DNA of 35,137 nucleotides from Terriglobia bacterium (GCA_032252755.1 JAVUPY010000063.1:1-35137); one strand, 5' to 3'. Numbered from the stretch's first letter, positions 1-7,742 are shown. Program-made: numbers and translations. The notes: a model not told the origin generated them from the sequence alone.

Positions 1-2
1 CT

Positions 3-140
3 TCTGATCACCGCAACGCTCACCTGTCTCTCTGGCTTCGTCACTACAACTTCCACCGCCCACATGCTAGCCTCAATAACGCTCCGCCAATCTCCCGCTC
101 CCCGCTTCCGGGGTACAACCTCCTGACACACCACAGATAA
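3..140 (+). CDS. IS481-type transposase, C-terminal end only (cut by window edge)
   Basis: The frame starting at base 3 is open from the window edge to a TAA at 138-140 and gives about 45 residues. They include WLRHYNFHRPHASLN followed by PPISR, the characteristic end of the DDE integrase core in IS481/IS3-like transposases (YN..RPH.sL...PPisR). The enzyme would cut and join DNA at the ends of its insertion sequence. Only the last part of the catalytic domain lies in the window, so the catalytic acidic residues cannot be checked. No convincing terminal inverted repeat was recognised in the following 140 bases, although a 7-bp stem (232-238 with 248-254) is present. It could be the end of an intact element or a relic. 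IS481 is favoured over IS3 from the spacing of the motif, but this is an inference. Confidence 0.72.
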   Translation, partial: SDHRNAHLSLWLRHYNFHRPHASLNNAPPISRSPLPGYNLLTHHR

Positions 141-279
141 CACGCAGCGAAAAACACATTTTCCCGGCGCAAAATCCTGGAAACAAACGCCATCGAGACA
201 TTTTCAGATCTAAGTTCCTTCTTTCCAGCGGCTTACGGCGAAAATTTCCGTAAGTCACTGAAAACAGGCGAGAGCAAAA

Positions 280-310
280 CAGGGGGGTGGGTCTTCGCTC
301 GACCCCCCTG
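280..310 (-). terminator. GC-rich hairpin behind the Sel1-repeat gene
   Basis: Bases 280-288 (CAGGGGGGT) pair perfectly with 302-310. On the minus strand the hairpin starts 11 bases after the Sel1-gene stop and is followed by GTTTTGC, a short U-run, so it fits an intrinsic terminator for that gene. It could also act on + strand transcripts leaving the transposase. Confidence 0.55.
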
Positions 311-321
311 CAAACTCAAAC

Positions 322-1268
322 TCAGTGACGAATTCCGGCGAGCACCAGGTTCTCGGGATTGTTCGGCACCAGCTCCGCTGCCTGCTTGCGCGCCGTCGCT
401 ATCTGTTCGTCCGTCAGTTCGTCATCCAGGCCGTTGAGGAGCGCGCTGGCGGACTTGTCGCCGCCGAGTTCGGCTGCCTTGAGCCAGACGTAAGCGGTCT
501 GCGGATCCCTGGGTGTTCCGAGACCCTTGAGGTACATATACCCGAAGTTGACGCGGGCGCGGATGTCGCCCTGGATGGCGGCGTCGTGGAACCAGCGGAA
601 GGCCTTGCTGGCGTCCTGGCGAACGCCTCGCCCGTGAGCGTAGAGTTGGGCAAGGTTGCACTGGGCGGAAGCGTGTCCCTGCCTGGCGGCCTTGCGGTAC
701 CACCGGGCCGCAACGGCGGGGTCGCGAGCGACGCCGAAGCCGAGATCGTAGGAAAGGCCGACTGCGGCCTGACCGCCGGGATCTCCCTCGGCGGCGCTGG
801 CTGGAAGTACTTGAAGGCCATATCGTAGTCGCGGCGGACACCGTGTCCCTGGAAGAACATGAGCCCGAGATCGTAGTTGGCGGCAGGATAACCGGAGTCG
901 GCGGCGAGCGTGAAGTAGTGCAGCGCGACTGCGTACTGTCGCGCGATGCCCCAGCCGTTGAAGTACATCAGTCCAAGGTTGACCTCCGCAGGTGCGAAGT
1001 TCTGGCGCGCGGCCCGCTGGAACCAGGACAAAGCCTGGTCGAAGCCGACCCGAGTGTTGCCAAGGAGCGCAGCAATCCCCATCTGGTTCTGCTCGAAAGC
1101 ATGGCCGGCTAGGGCCCTGCTGAGAACCTCGGCGTCAGTGCAGATGTGACCTTCGTGACTGACAGTGTCGTGCACGGACCGGAGCGCGCAGTTGTGCCCG
1201 CGGGCGTAGAGTGCAAGAGGATTGAGGACACAAAGAGCGGCAAGGAACACGAGCGGCGAAACAGACAA
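322..1268 (-). pseudogene. Sel1-like repeat (TPR-like) secreted protein, frameshifted
   Basis: The frame opens at a TTG at 1268 with a GGGGGG Shine-Dalgarno-like run 6 bases upstream. It begins with a hydrophobic signal-like segment (FLAALCVLNPLALYA) and then shows Sel1 repeats (for example NLGLMYFNGWGIA, YDLGLMFFQGHGV). Near 797-805 the repeat phase is lost: the original frame becomes Pro/Arg/Ser-rich, while the next frame resumes perfect Sel1 repeats (YDLGFGVARDP, NLAQLYAHGRGV, NFGYMYLKGLG) and runs to a stop at 322. One missing base in the CTGG-CTGG stretch explains both halves. Sel1 proteins are alpha-solenoid scaffolds, here probably periplasmic. Either the gene is recently inactivated or this is a sequencing or assembly error. 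The downstream frame being intact argues for a very recent event or an error. Confidence 0.8.
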
Positions 1269-1576
1269 GGCAACCCCCCAATGGCGTAACGAGGGAACCC
1301 GAGGCCCAGATGATTCCTGCTGGTGCTATGAAGGTGTCCGAAAAGCGGAAAGTAAGTTGCGGGACAGTATCACGTTGAGAAGGACGTCACAAGGGGTTGT
1401 GATGTGGAAAACGCGGTCCGTAGTTCGGTTCGTTGTTTCGGTCCTGGTGGTGCGCGCCTCAACTCGCCCCCCTCGCGCCGAACTGCGCATGACCAAGGGT
1501 AGGCACCGCTGCTTTGGGTCGAGTGAAACTCTTATACGTTCATCGAAATTTCACTGTAGAAATCGGCCATGGTGGT
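1269..1576. other. Intergenic region between Sel1 gene and rpsA promoter
   Basis: No convincing gene is seen here. The short frames crossing it have no family features and no consistent codon bias. The one notable element is a perfect 6-bp inverted repeat with a 4-base spacer (TCACAA GGGG TTGTGA, 1387-1402), which could be an operator or a chance palindrome. Confidence 0.5.
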
Positions 1577-1606
1577 TTGACTTCCGTTCTGGCGCGTTGC
1601 TATAGT
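1577..1606 (+). promoter_or_regulatory. Sigma70-like promoter for rpsA
   Basis: TTGACT at 1577-1582 and TATAGT at 1601-1606 are separated by 18 bases (17 if the -10 is read as CTATAG). This matches a housekeeping -35/-10 pair and lies about 145 bases upstream of the rpsA start, leaving a leader of roughly 138 nt. No competing promoter of this quality was noticed in the spacer. Confidence 0.6.
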
Positions 1607-1710
1607 TTTGGAGTCCCGTTCGCGTACTTCGCAAGTGGGATCCGACCGCTGGAACGTCCCTTCACCTGTCCTGATTCGACTCCCACCAGCAGTCTGCAAT
1701 TTAATTGGCC

Positions 1711-1737
1711 CCCATTCGTCTCCCCTTTGCGAATGGG
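1711..1737 (+). promoter_or_regulatory. Leader hairpin next to the rpsA ribosome-binding site
   Basis: CCCATTCG (1711-1718) pairs perfectly with CGAATGGG (1730-1737) across an 11-base loop, ending 13 bases before the rpsA ATG. The only Shine-Dalgarno-like bases, GGGA (1735-1738), lie mostly in the 3' arm, so the structure could gate translation. S1 is known to repress its own mRNA in Escherichia coli through leader structure; a similar role here is an inference. Confidence 0.5.
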
Positions 1738-1750
1738 ATGATGCAAACCG

Positions 1751-3673
1751 ATGGCTTTCGAAGAAACCCGTAACGACTCTCTGCCCTCTAACGCTCCTGA
1801 ACAGTCACATAGCAGCACGCCCGTGGATACTGCGCAAGAGCACGCCGAAACACCAGAACAGACAGAACCAGCGCACGCTGAAGCACCGCAAACGGCTTCA
1901 GACGGCGCGCCTCAGCCAGTAGCGGGGACCGACAGCACTCATACCCAGGAGCCGCCCAGCGCGGGCGCGCCGAAACGTGAAGAAACCAAAATGACGGAAG
2001 ATTTCGCAACCGCACTCGAAACATTCGAACAAGAACAGACGGAGGCTGCGCAGCACGAGGATCGCGTGATCCACGGGACTGTGATCAGCGTCGTCCCCGG
2101 CAAGCACCTGGTGGTCGACATTGGGACCAAGAGCGAAGGCGTAGTGCCGATCGCCGAGGTCACGGACCACGAAGGCAACGTGAAGTTCAATCCCGGCGAC
2201 CCGATCGACGTGATGACGGAGAAGGGTCACACCGAGGAAGGCTACGTGAACCTCTCGTTCCAGAAGGCGCAGAGGATTCACGCGTGGGACGAGATCGAGA
2301 AGGCGTATAACGAGAAATCTCCGATCAAGGTGCACGTTATTGACCGTATTAAAGGCGGTCTGACGGTGGACATCCTGGGCGCGCGGGCGTTCCTGCCCGG
2401 GTCGCAGGTGGACGTACGGCCAGTGCGCAACCTGGAAGGCTACAAGAACCAGGAAATGGAAGTCCGCGTAATTAAGCTGAACAAGAAGCGCGGGAACATC
2501 GTGGTGAGCCGCAAGGCGATTTTGGACGAAGAGATTTCGGCGAAGCGCGGACAAACACTGCAGCACCTGGAAGAGGGCGCGGTGCTGACGGGAACCGTCA
2601 AGAACCTGACTGACTACGGCGCGTTCGTGGACCTCGGCGGGATCGATGGGCTGCTGCATATCACCGACATGTCGTGGGGGCGCCTGACGCATCCGCGCGA
2701 CCTGGTGCAGGTGGGCGACCAGATCCAGGTGAAGGTTCTGAAGTTCGATAAGGACAAGCAGCGGGTTTCGCTGGGCTTTAAGCAGTTGACGCCGGACCCG
2801 TGGCTGGATGCAGCGGAGCGGTATCCGATTGGCGCGCATGTGAAGGGACGCGTGATCTCTGTGACCGACTACGGCGCGTTTATCGAGCTGGAACAGGGCA
2901 TCGAAGGTCTGGTGCACGTCAGCGAGATGACGTGGTCGAAGCGGATGAAGCATCCGTCGAAGATCGTGAACGTCGGCGATACGGTGGAGACGGTAGTGCT
3001 GAACGTGAACCCTGGAGAGCGCAGGATTTCGCTGGGCATGAAGCAGCTGGAGACGAATCCGTGGGAGTCGCTGCATGAGAAGTTCCCAGTCGGATCGACG
3101 GTCGAAGGTAAGGTTCGGAACCTGACGGACTTCGGCGCGTTCATCGAGATCGAAGATGGGATCGATGGGCTGGTGCACGTCAGCAACTTGAGCTGGACGA
3201 AACGGGTGAAGCATCCGTCGGAAGTACTGAAGAAGGGCGACAAGGTGAAGGCCGTGGTGCTGGCGATCGAGCCGGATAACCGTCGGCTAAGCCTCGGCGT
3301 GAAGCAGCTGCAGCCGGATGTTTGGGACACCTTCTTCGATCAGCATCGGGTGGGCGACGTGGTTCATGGCAAGGTTCTGCGGCTGGCGAGCTTTGGAGCA
3401 TTCGTTGAGATCGCCGATGGCGTCGAGGGTCTGTGCCATAACAGCGAAGCGACGGACGCGAACGAGCAACCGGTGAAGCTCGAGCCGAACCAGGAGTTCG
3501 ACTTCAAGATCATCAAGATGAACCAGGCGGAAAAGAAGGTCGGGTTGAGCCTGCGCGCCGCGGGCGAAGAGCCGACACGACAGGAGGTCGAGAGCTATAA
3601 GCACTCGAGCGCAACGCCGGGGACTTCGACGATTGGGGAACTGATTGATTGGGGACGGAAAGATAGAGAATAG
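1751..3673 (+). CDS. rpsA: 30S ribosomal protein S1
   Basis: A 640-residue protein with six consecutive S1 (OB-fold) domains, at roughly residues 105-172, 190-255, 276-345, 362-432, 448-518 and 535-602. Domains 3 to 6 show the typical pattern (TDYGAFV..GG.DGLLH.....W and repeats of it ending in ..SLG.KQL). S1 sits on the 30S subunit and holds mRNA for initiation; the last repeats bind RNA. The first 80 residues are an extra Pro/Glu/Ala/Thr-rich, probably disordered tail. A second in-frame ATG at 1991 (residue 81, MTEDFATALETFE) matches the usual S1 N-terminus and has GAAGAAA upstream, so it is a possible alternative start. The gene stands alone behind its own promoter and leader hairpin and ends at a strong terminator. 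Confidence 0.97.
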   Translation: MAFEETRNDSLPSNAPEQSHSSTPVDTAQEHAETPEQTEPAHAEAPQTASDGAPQPVAGTDSTHTQEPPSAGAPKREETKMTEDFATALETFEQEQTEAAQHEDRVIHGTVISVVPGKHLVVDIGTKSEGVVPIAEVTDHEGNVKFNPGDPIDVMTEKGHTEEGYVNLSFQKAQRIHAWDEIEKAYNEKSPIKVHVIDRIKGGLTVDILGARAFLPGSQVDVRPVRNLEGYKNQEMEVRVIKLNKKRGNIVVSRKAILDEEISAKRGQTLQHLEEGAVLTGTVKNLTDYGAFVDLGGIDGLLHITDMSWGRLTHPRDLVQVGDQIQVKVLKFDKDKQRVSLGFKQLTPDPWLDAAERYPIGAHVKGRVISVTDYGAFIELEQGIEGLVHVSEMTWSKRMKHPSKIVNVGDTVETVVLNVNPGERRISLGMKQLETNPWESLHEKFPVGSTVEGKVRNLTDFGAFIEIEDGIDGLVHVSNLSWTKRVKHPSEVLKKGDKVKAVVLAIEPDNRRLSLGVKQLQPDVWDTFFDQHRVGDVVHGKVLRLASFGAFVEIADGVEGLCHNSEATDANEQPVKLEPNQEFDFKIIKMNQAEKKVGLSLRAAGEEPTRQEVESYKHSSATPGTSTIGELIDWGRKDRE

Positions 3674-3714
3674 TTCTCAGTTCCGGTACCCAGTTTTCAG
3701 TTAAATTCAAAAGC

Positions 3715-3744
3715 AAAGGCCACTCCGGAATGGGTGGCCTTTTT
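3715..3744 (+). terminator. Intrinsic terminator of rpsA
   Basis: AAAGGCCAC (3715-3723) pairs perfectly with GTGGCCTTT (3734-3742), followed by more T to 3744. It lies 41 bases past the rpsA stop codon. The A-run on the 5' side lets it work also for the minus-strand gene at 3818. Confidence 0.9.
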
Positions 3745-3784
3745 CAGGTTCGGTGGAGCGAATATACGCGAGCTTCGCTCGGGC

Positions 3785-3804
3785 GCCCAGCCGGGCGGCT
3801 GGGC
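3785..3804. repeat. Intergenic hairpin repeat ending in CTACATC
   Basis: GCCCAGCC and GGCTGGGC form an 8-bp stem with a GGGC loop, directly followed by CTACATC. A sister copy with the same layout (CCCAGC...GCTGGG-CTACATC) is at 10039-10058, so the two look like members of one dispersed spacer repeat. Confidence 0.55.
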
Positions 3805-3817
3805 CTACATCAAACAG

Positions 3818-4171
3818 CTATTTTGTGTTTACTCTGAGGTTGATGTGGGATTGGGGTCGGCTGTCGAAGGAGCTTACGGTCTTGGTGTCGCTCTTGGCGC
3901 CCTGGAACTCGGCCCAGAGCTCATAGTCAACATTGGGTGAGAGCGCCGTGAAGCGATAGGCGGCATCTTTGCCCACGATGAAGGTCTTCACGCTCAGCGT
4001 CTTGGTATTCTTCAGGTAGACGATTGCATCGGACAGCGGTTGATCCGCTTTGTTGAAGACGAATCCTACCACGGTTTTTCCGCCAGCCTGTGCCTGGGCG
4101 GCTGGCGCAAACATTGTTGCCGCGACGGCGAGTGCCAGAGCAAGAAGCGATAGCGTCAGTGTACGTTTCAC
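3818..4171 (-). CDS. Secreted carboxypeptidase-regulatory-like single-domain protein
   Basis: A 117-residue protein with a clear Sec signal peptide (MKRTLTLSLLALALAV..., cleavage expected after AQA near residue 28). The mature part is one beta-sandwich of the carboxypeptidase regulatory-like type: a VVGFVFNKADQPL turn, then AIVYLKN and YRFTALSPNVDYELWAEF, ending in NLRVNTK. Such domains usually act as binding or structural modules at the cell surface; here it stands alone with no catalytic domain, so its role is unknown. The next gene on the same strand (4374-4787) codes a similar secreted single domain, so the two look like tandem paralogues. No Cys lipobox is seen. It may share the rpsA terminator, read from the other side. 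Confidence 0.75.
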   Translation of the reverse strand: MKRTLTLSLLALALAVAATMFAPAAQAQAGGKTVVGFVFNKADQPLSDAIVYLKNTKTLSVKTFIVGKDAAYRFTALSPNVDYELWAEFQGAKSDTKTVSSFDSRPQSHINLRVNTK

Positions 4172-4373
4172 GAAGCCTCCGACAAGCGGTTCTCAGTTCA
4201 GAAAAAGCAGTTCTCAGTTCTCATTTTGCAGGGCCCATAGTTAACGCCAGTACTGACCTCAGCGGCCAGAACCGCCGCTGAAACGAGGCCCTTAACGCGG
4301 CGCTGAAGCGCTGCTCCACCCAAAGCCGAGCCCTCCCCAGCATTGTACAGAACCTATCTATGTAGCTGGTCAG

Positions 4374-4787
4374 CTACCTGGTTAGATGCAGGCTGATGTC
4401 GCGACGCTCATCGTATTCGATATGTACTTTGGTTTCAGGCTTTTGCTGGCCCTTGGGGACCTTGATATCGGCCCAAACGATGTAGTCGGCCTTGCCCACG
4501 GGAACGCGCTGAGCGAACTCGCCCTGGTGGTCCGACATGAGTTCCCATTTGGCCTTTTTCTGATCGGCGCGGCGGATCTTGATGGGGACGCCATAGACGG
4601 GGCGGTCGCCCTTGTCCCAGACGGTTCCGTAAATCAGGGCGTAATCGTGCTTGGCTTTTTTCTGATCGGTCCGATTCTTTTGTTCGGTTTGTGGCGCGGG
4701 CGTTTCCTGTACTACGGCGAGCACAGAGGAGGCGAACGAAAGCGCGAAGGCGAGGGCCAGCGCAGCGCTGAGCGGCTTAGCCCTCAT
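4374..4787 (-). CDS. Secreted carboxypeptidase-regulatory-like single-domain protein (paralogue)
   Basis: The start is taken as the ATG at 4787 (MRAKPLSAALALAFALS), which gives 137 residues with a good signal peptide (cleavage after VLA). ATGs at 4793 and 4796 are equally possible; the frame stays open up to 4862, but that longer start would put 25 non-signal residues in front. The mature part has a Lys/Gln-rich stretch and then one beta-sandwich (YALIYGTVWDKGDRPVYGV, ...DYIVWADIKVPKG, ending in DISLHLTR), similar in layout to the protein at 3818. Its start overlaps the stop of the LysW-like gene (ATGAGGGCTAA holds both), so the two are probably translated in sequence. Function is unknown; an export-linked or surface-binding role is only a guess. 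Confidence 0.72.
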   Translation of the reverse strand: MRAKPLSAALALAFALSFASSVLAVVQETPAPQTEQKNRTDQKKAKHDYALIYGTVWDKGDRPVYGVPIKIRRADQKKAKWELMSDHQGEFAQRVPVGKADYIVWADIKVPKGQQKPETKVHIEYDERRDISLHLTR

Positions 4788-4971
4788 CTTCATCATCTTC
4801 GCCAAGGTCGTCGTCCTCATCGTCTTCTTCGGAGATGCGAGCGAGTTCGAGGGGTTCGACACCTACGACCTCGAAGTCGGTACCGCATTCTGTGCAGGAG
4901 ACGATTTCGCCTTCATCGAGTTCATCTTCTTCGATGTCGAGATCGGTCTCGCATTCTGGGCATAAAACCAT
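4777..4971 (-). CDS. LysW-like zinc-ribbon protein, orphan
   Basis: A 64-residue, very acidic protein with two zinc knuckles, CPEC (residues 4-7) and CTEC (residues 26-29), followed by FEVVGVEPLEL and a run of Asp/Glu. This layout is that of LysW, the amino-group carrier of the alpha-aminoadipate lysine and related arginine pathways, in which the C-terminal Glu carries the substrate. True LysW ends in EDWGE or similar; this one ends in EDEG, and no lysX, lysZ or lysY partner is seen nearby. It may therefore be a related zinc ribbon with another role. It overlaps the following secreted-protein gene by 11 bases and is divergent from the M28 peptidase gene. Confidence 0.75.
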   Translation of the reverse strand: MVLCPECETDLDIEEDELDEGEIVSCTECGTDFEVVGVEPLELARISEEDDEDDDLGEDDEDEG

Positions 4972-5129
4972 GACTGCGTTCCTCCAGGGGATTGGTGCCT
5001 TTGCCTGTGAAAAAGATGCAGGCGATCTAGGCGGCGTCGCGCTTTTATCTATAGAATTTCCAGCAGCAAAGCGTCAAGAGCGGAAATGCAAGACTCCACT
5101 CAATTCCTGATGAATGAGAGCGGAAATTT

Positions 5130-6554
5130 ATGATGAGCGCAAGCAAAATCGTCGCCAAGTTTGCGGTAGTGATGATGCTGGGGTCCCTGATGGTTGCTCA
5201 AGAACATGCGGACACGAAGAACAAAGACACACGTCTGCAAAAAGCGGCAGATGTGGGGCACCGGATGAAGGTTGATCCGCAGATCGTTGCGGCGATGAAG
5301 AAAGTCTCTGCTGAGAAGCTGAAAGCGAATAACGAGAAGCTGGTTTCGTTTGGAACACGGCAGACGCTATCGGTAAAGCTTCCGACGGATTCTCCTCGTG
5401 GGATCGTCAAGGCTGCGGACTGGATCAAGTCGCAATTCGAGGAATACTCGAAGGCGTGCGGCGGGTGTCTCGAAGTAAAGACACAGACGGAAACGCAGCC
5501 AGTTTCCAGCCGGATTCCCGAGGCCACACCGATCACGAACGTTTACGCGATGCTGAAGGGGACCGACCCGGAGAGCGCGAAGCGAATTTTCGTGGTTTCC
5601 GGACATTATGATTCGCGGGATTCGGAGACTAACGATTACGAGAAGGACGCGCCGGGCGCGAACGACGACGGAAGCGGCACCGTACTGGTGTTGGAAGCGG
5701 CCCGGGTGCTGAGCCAGTACAAGTTCCCGGCGACGATCATCTTCCTTACGGTTGCAGGCGAGGAGCAGGGACTGTACGGCTCGAAGAACTTCGCGAAGAT
5801 GGCGAAGGCGGAGAGTTGGGACATTGAGGCGGACCTGAATAACGATATCGTGGGTGGCGATAAGTCGCCGGGGCAGGATCCGATGAAGGTACGCGTGTTC
5901 TCGGAGGGGATTCCAGTGGCGGCGACGCCACAGGAGATTCGCAGGATTCGGGCACTGGGGGAGGAGAACGATTCCATTTCTCGGCAGGTGGCACGATACG
6001 TCTACGAGATCGGACACGCGTATTCCGCGGGACCGGGATTCCATCCGGTGATGGAGTATCGGCCGGATCGCTACCTGCGCGGGGGCGATCAGAGTTCGTT
6101 CAATGAAGAAGGGTTCGCGGCCGTGCGATTTACGGAGTGGCGCGAGAACTACAATCACCAGCATCAGACCCCACGAACAGAGAACGGCATCGAATATGGG
6201 GACTGGCCGAAGTTCGTGGATTTTCCGTATGTGGCGAAGGTGACGAGGCTGGAAGTGGCAACGCTGATGTCGCTGGCCGAGGCTCCGGCGCCGCCGGCGA
6301 ATGTGAAGTTGCTGCTACGGCGACTGACGAACGATACGGACTTGGCGTGGGATCCCTCGCCGGGCGGGCGAGTGGCGTACTACGAGGTGGTGTGGCGTCC
6401 AACCGATGAACCAAATTGGACCGACAGCAAGAACGTGGGGACCGCCACGACAGCAACACTGCCGATTTCGAAGGATAATGTAGTGTTCGGGGTTCGAGCG
6501 GTGGACGCTAAGGGACATAAGAGTTTGGTGGTGGCACCCCAGCCGGGAAGGTAA
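5130..6554 (+). CDS. Secreted M28-family zinc aminopeptidase with C-terminal fibronectin-III-like domain
   Basis: A 474-residue protein with an N-terminal signal peptide (hydrophobic residues 8-23) and an M28 catalytic domain. Di-zinc ligands and catalytic residues are visible: H159 and D161 in SGHYDSR, D179 or D180 in PGANDDGSG, the E211-E212 pair in VAGEEQGLYGS, D239 in NNDIVGG, and a late His in YNHQHQ (343-345). The family removes amino acids from peptide N-termini outside the cytoplasm. Residues about 385-474 (ending VVFGVRAVDAKGHKSLV) look like a fibronectin type III beta-sandwich, a usual adhesion or spacer module. A paired MM start precedes the signal peptide; the first ATG is used, with GAGAGCGGAAA upstream. 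It is transcribed away from the LysW-like gene and is followed by a palindromic repeat. Confidence 0.9.
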   Translation: MMSASKIVAKFAVVMMLGSLMVAQEHADTKNKDTRLQKAADVGHRMKVDPQIVAAMKKVSAEKLKANNEKLVSFGTRQTLSVKLPTDSPRGIVKAADWIKSQFEEYSKACGGCLEVKTQTETQPVSSRIPEATPITNVYAMLKGTDPESAKRIFVVSGHYDSRDSETNDYEKDAPGANDDGSGTVLVLEAARVLSQYKFPATIIFLTVAGEEQGLYGSKNFAKMAKAESWDIEADLNNDIVGGDKSPGQDPMKVRVFSEGIPVAATPQEIRRIRALGEENDSISRQVARYVYEIGHAYSAGPGFHPVMEYRPDRYLRGGDQSSFNEEGFAAVRFTEWRENYNHQHQTPRTENGIEYGDWPKFVDFPYVAKVTRLEVATLMSLAEAPAPPANVKLLLRRLTNDTDLAWDPSPGGRVAYYEVVWRPTDEPNWTDSKNVGTATTATLPISKDNVVFGVRAVDAKGHKSLVVAPQPGR

Positions 6555-6590
6555 AGCGGTTGCTGGTTATTCGTGGCTGGTTGCTGGTAA

Positions 6591-6624
6591 GACCCACATC
6601 TGCTGACTGCGGCAGCTGTGGGTC
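6591..6624. repeat. CCCACATCTGC palindromic repeat, copy A
   Basis: GACCCACA-TCTGC (6591-6603) pairs with GCAGC-TGTGGGTC (6612-6624) with one internal mismatch. It starts 36 bases after the stop of the M28 gene. Same family as the copies at 20179, 21041, 30734 and 34951. There is no T-run behind it on the + strand, so it is not a canonical terminator. Confidence 0.8.
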
Positions 6625-6725
6625 ATGAGATGCAGGTCCCTCGACTACGCCGCGCAACTGAGGCGCGGCTCCGCTCGGGACGACGGTATATACGATGACG
6701 GAAACAACTTAAGATTGGGGACGGA

Positions 6726-7613
6726 ATGGCACGTAGGTCAAGCATGAGCAGCATGGGGTTTCCGCCGTTCACCTACATGGTGAAGTGGCTGATTGCCATT
6801 AACTGTGCGGTGTTCCTGCTGATGTTATTGGGGTCGGGGCTGAACTTTCTGAGCACGGGAGATGTGTACTTCGCGCTCGGGTTGGTTCCGAAGCTGATTG
6901 TCCACGGATGGATCTGGCAGTTGGTTACGTACTCGTTCATTCATGCCGGATTGTGGCACCTGTTGTTTAACATGCTGACGCTGTGGATGTTCGGCTCGCA
7001 GTTTGAGATGGACTGGGGGCGAAAGCAGTTCCTGGAGTTCTATTTATTCTGCGTGGTTGGCGCGGCGCTGACGAGCATCTTTGTTGGTTATGGCGCGCTT
7101 GCCATCTACCAGGGCTACCAGGCGCCGCTGATCCGCAGCATTGCGGGCCTGATTGTTACACCGACAATCGGCGCGAGCGGGGGCATCTTCGGCATCCTGC
7201 TGGCGTACGGAATTATTTACGGCAATCGCGAAATCCTGCTGTGGTTCGTCCTGCCGGTGAAAGCGAAGTACCTGGTCGCGGCATTCATCTTCATCGCGCT
7301 GGTGGGCGCGCTGGGTGAGACAGGCGGAGTGGCGAACTTTGCACATCTTGGCGGGGCGTTCTTCGGATGGGTTTACCTGCGATTCGTGCCGAGGCGAGGA
7401 TTGGGATTCGCGACAACGGAAGGGTACTTCGGGATTCGAAACCGCTATATCAAGTGGAGGAGACGACGCGCGGCGAGGAAATTCGAAGTCTATATGCGCA
7501 AGCAGAACCAGCCAACGAACTATAACGAGTACTTCGACGAGTACGGAAACTATCGGGACCCGAACGCGAAGAAAAAAGATAACGGCGAGGGTCGTGGTCC
7601 GTGGGTCAACTAA
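6726..7613 (+). CDS. Rhomboid-family intramembrane serine protease
   Basis: A 295-residue membrane protein with at least six hydrophobic segments. The catalytic dyad is visible: S151 in GASGGIFG and H207 in NFAHLGGAFFGW. The HxxxxHxxxN motif of the second membrane segment is at residues 73-82 (HAGLWHLLFN). Rhomboids cleave single-pass membrane proteins inside the bilayer. The C-terminal 65 residues are basic and then polar (RRRRAARKF..., NEYFDEYGNYRDPN), a soluble cytoplasmic tail longer than the minimal family. The start at 6726 is supported by GGGGACGG upstream. It follows the M28 gene but is separated by about 170 bases and a repeat, so it may be a separate transcript. Confidence 0.93.
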   Translation: MARRSSMSSMGFPPFTYMVKWLIAINCAVFLLMLLGSGLNFLSTGDVYFALGLVPKLIVHGWIWQLVTYSFIHAGLWHLLFNMLTLWMFGSQFEMDWGRKQFLEFYLFCVVGAALTSIFVGYGALAIYQGYQAPLIRSIAGLIVTPTIGASGGIFGILLAYGIIYGNREILLWFVLPVKAKYLVAAFIFIALVGALGETGGVANFAHLGGAFFGWVYLRFVPRRGLGFATTEGYFGIRNRYIKWRRRRAARKFEVYMRKQNQPTNYNEYFDEYGNYRDPNAKKKDNGEGRGPWVN

Positions 7614-7742
7614 ACGGCAAACCGGCTAAGGGAGAACCGGCAAAAGGATCTTCAACCTGGAGATTACATCGGGGTTAGCGGTTGGTTACCAAAGTACATT
7701 GACCCGGCTTTTGGGGGGCCTTATGCTCGCAGATGGACGAGC

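Noticed and set aside
73-258. A 61-codon minus-strand frame behind the transposase end
   Set aside because: It overlaps the transposase frame and has no family features.
1387-1402. TCACAA-GGGG-TTGTGA as a CRP-like site
   Set aside because: The half-sites are inverted relative to a CRP site (TGTGA-N6-TCACA) and the spacing differs; it may be chance.
1222-1605. A 127-codon + strand frame between the Sel1 gene and rpsA
   Set aside because: No domain or signal, and it crosses the rpsA promoter.
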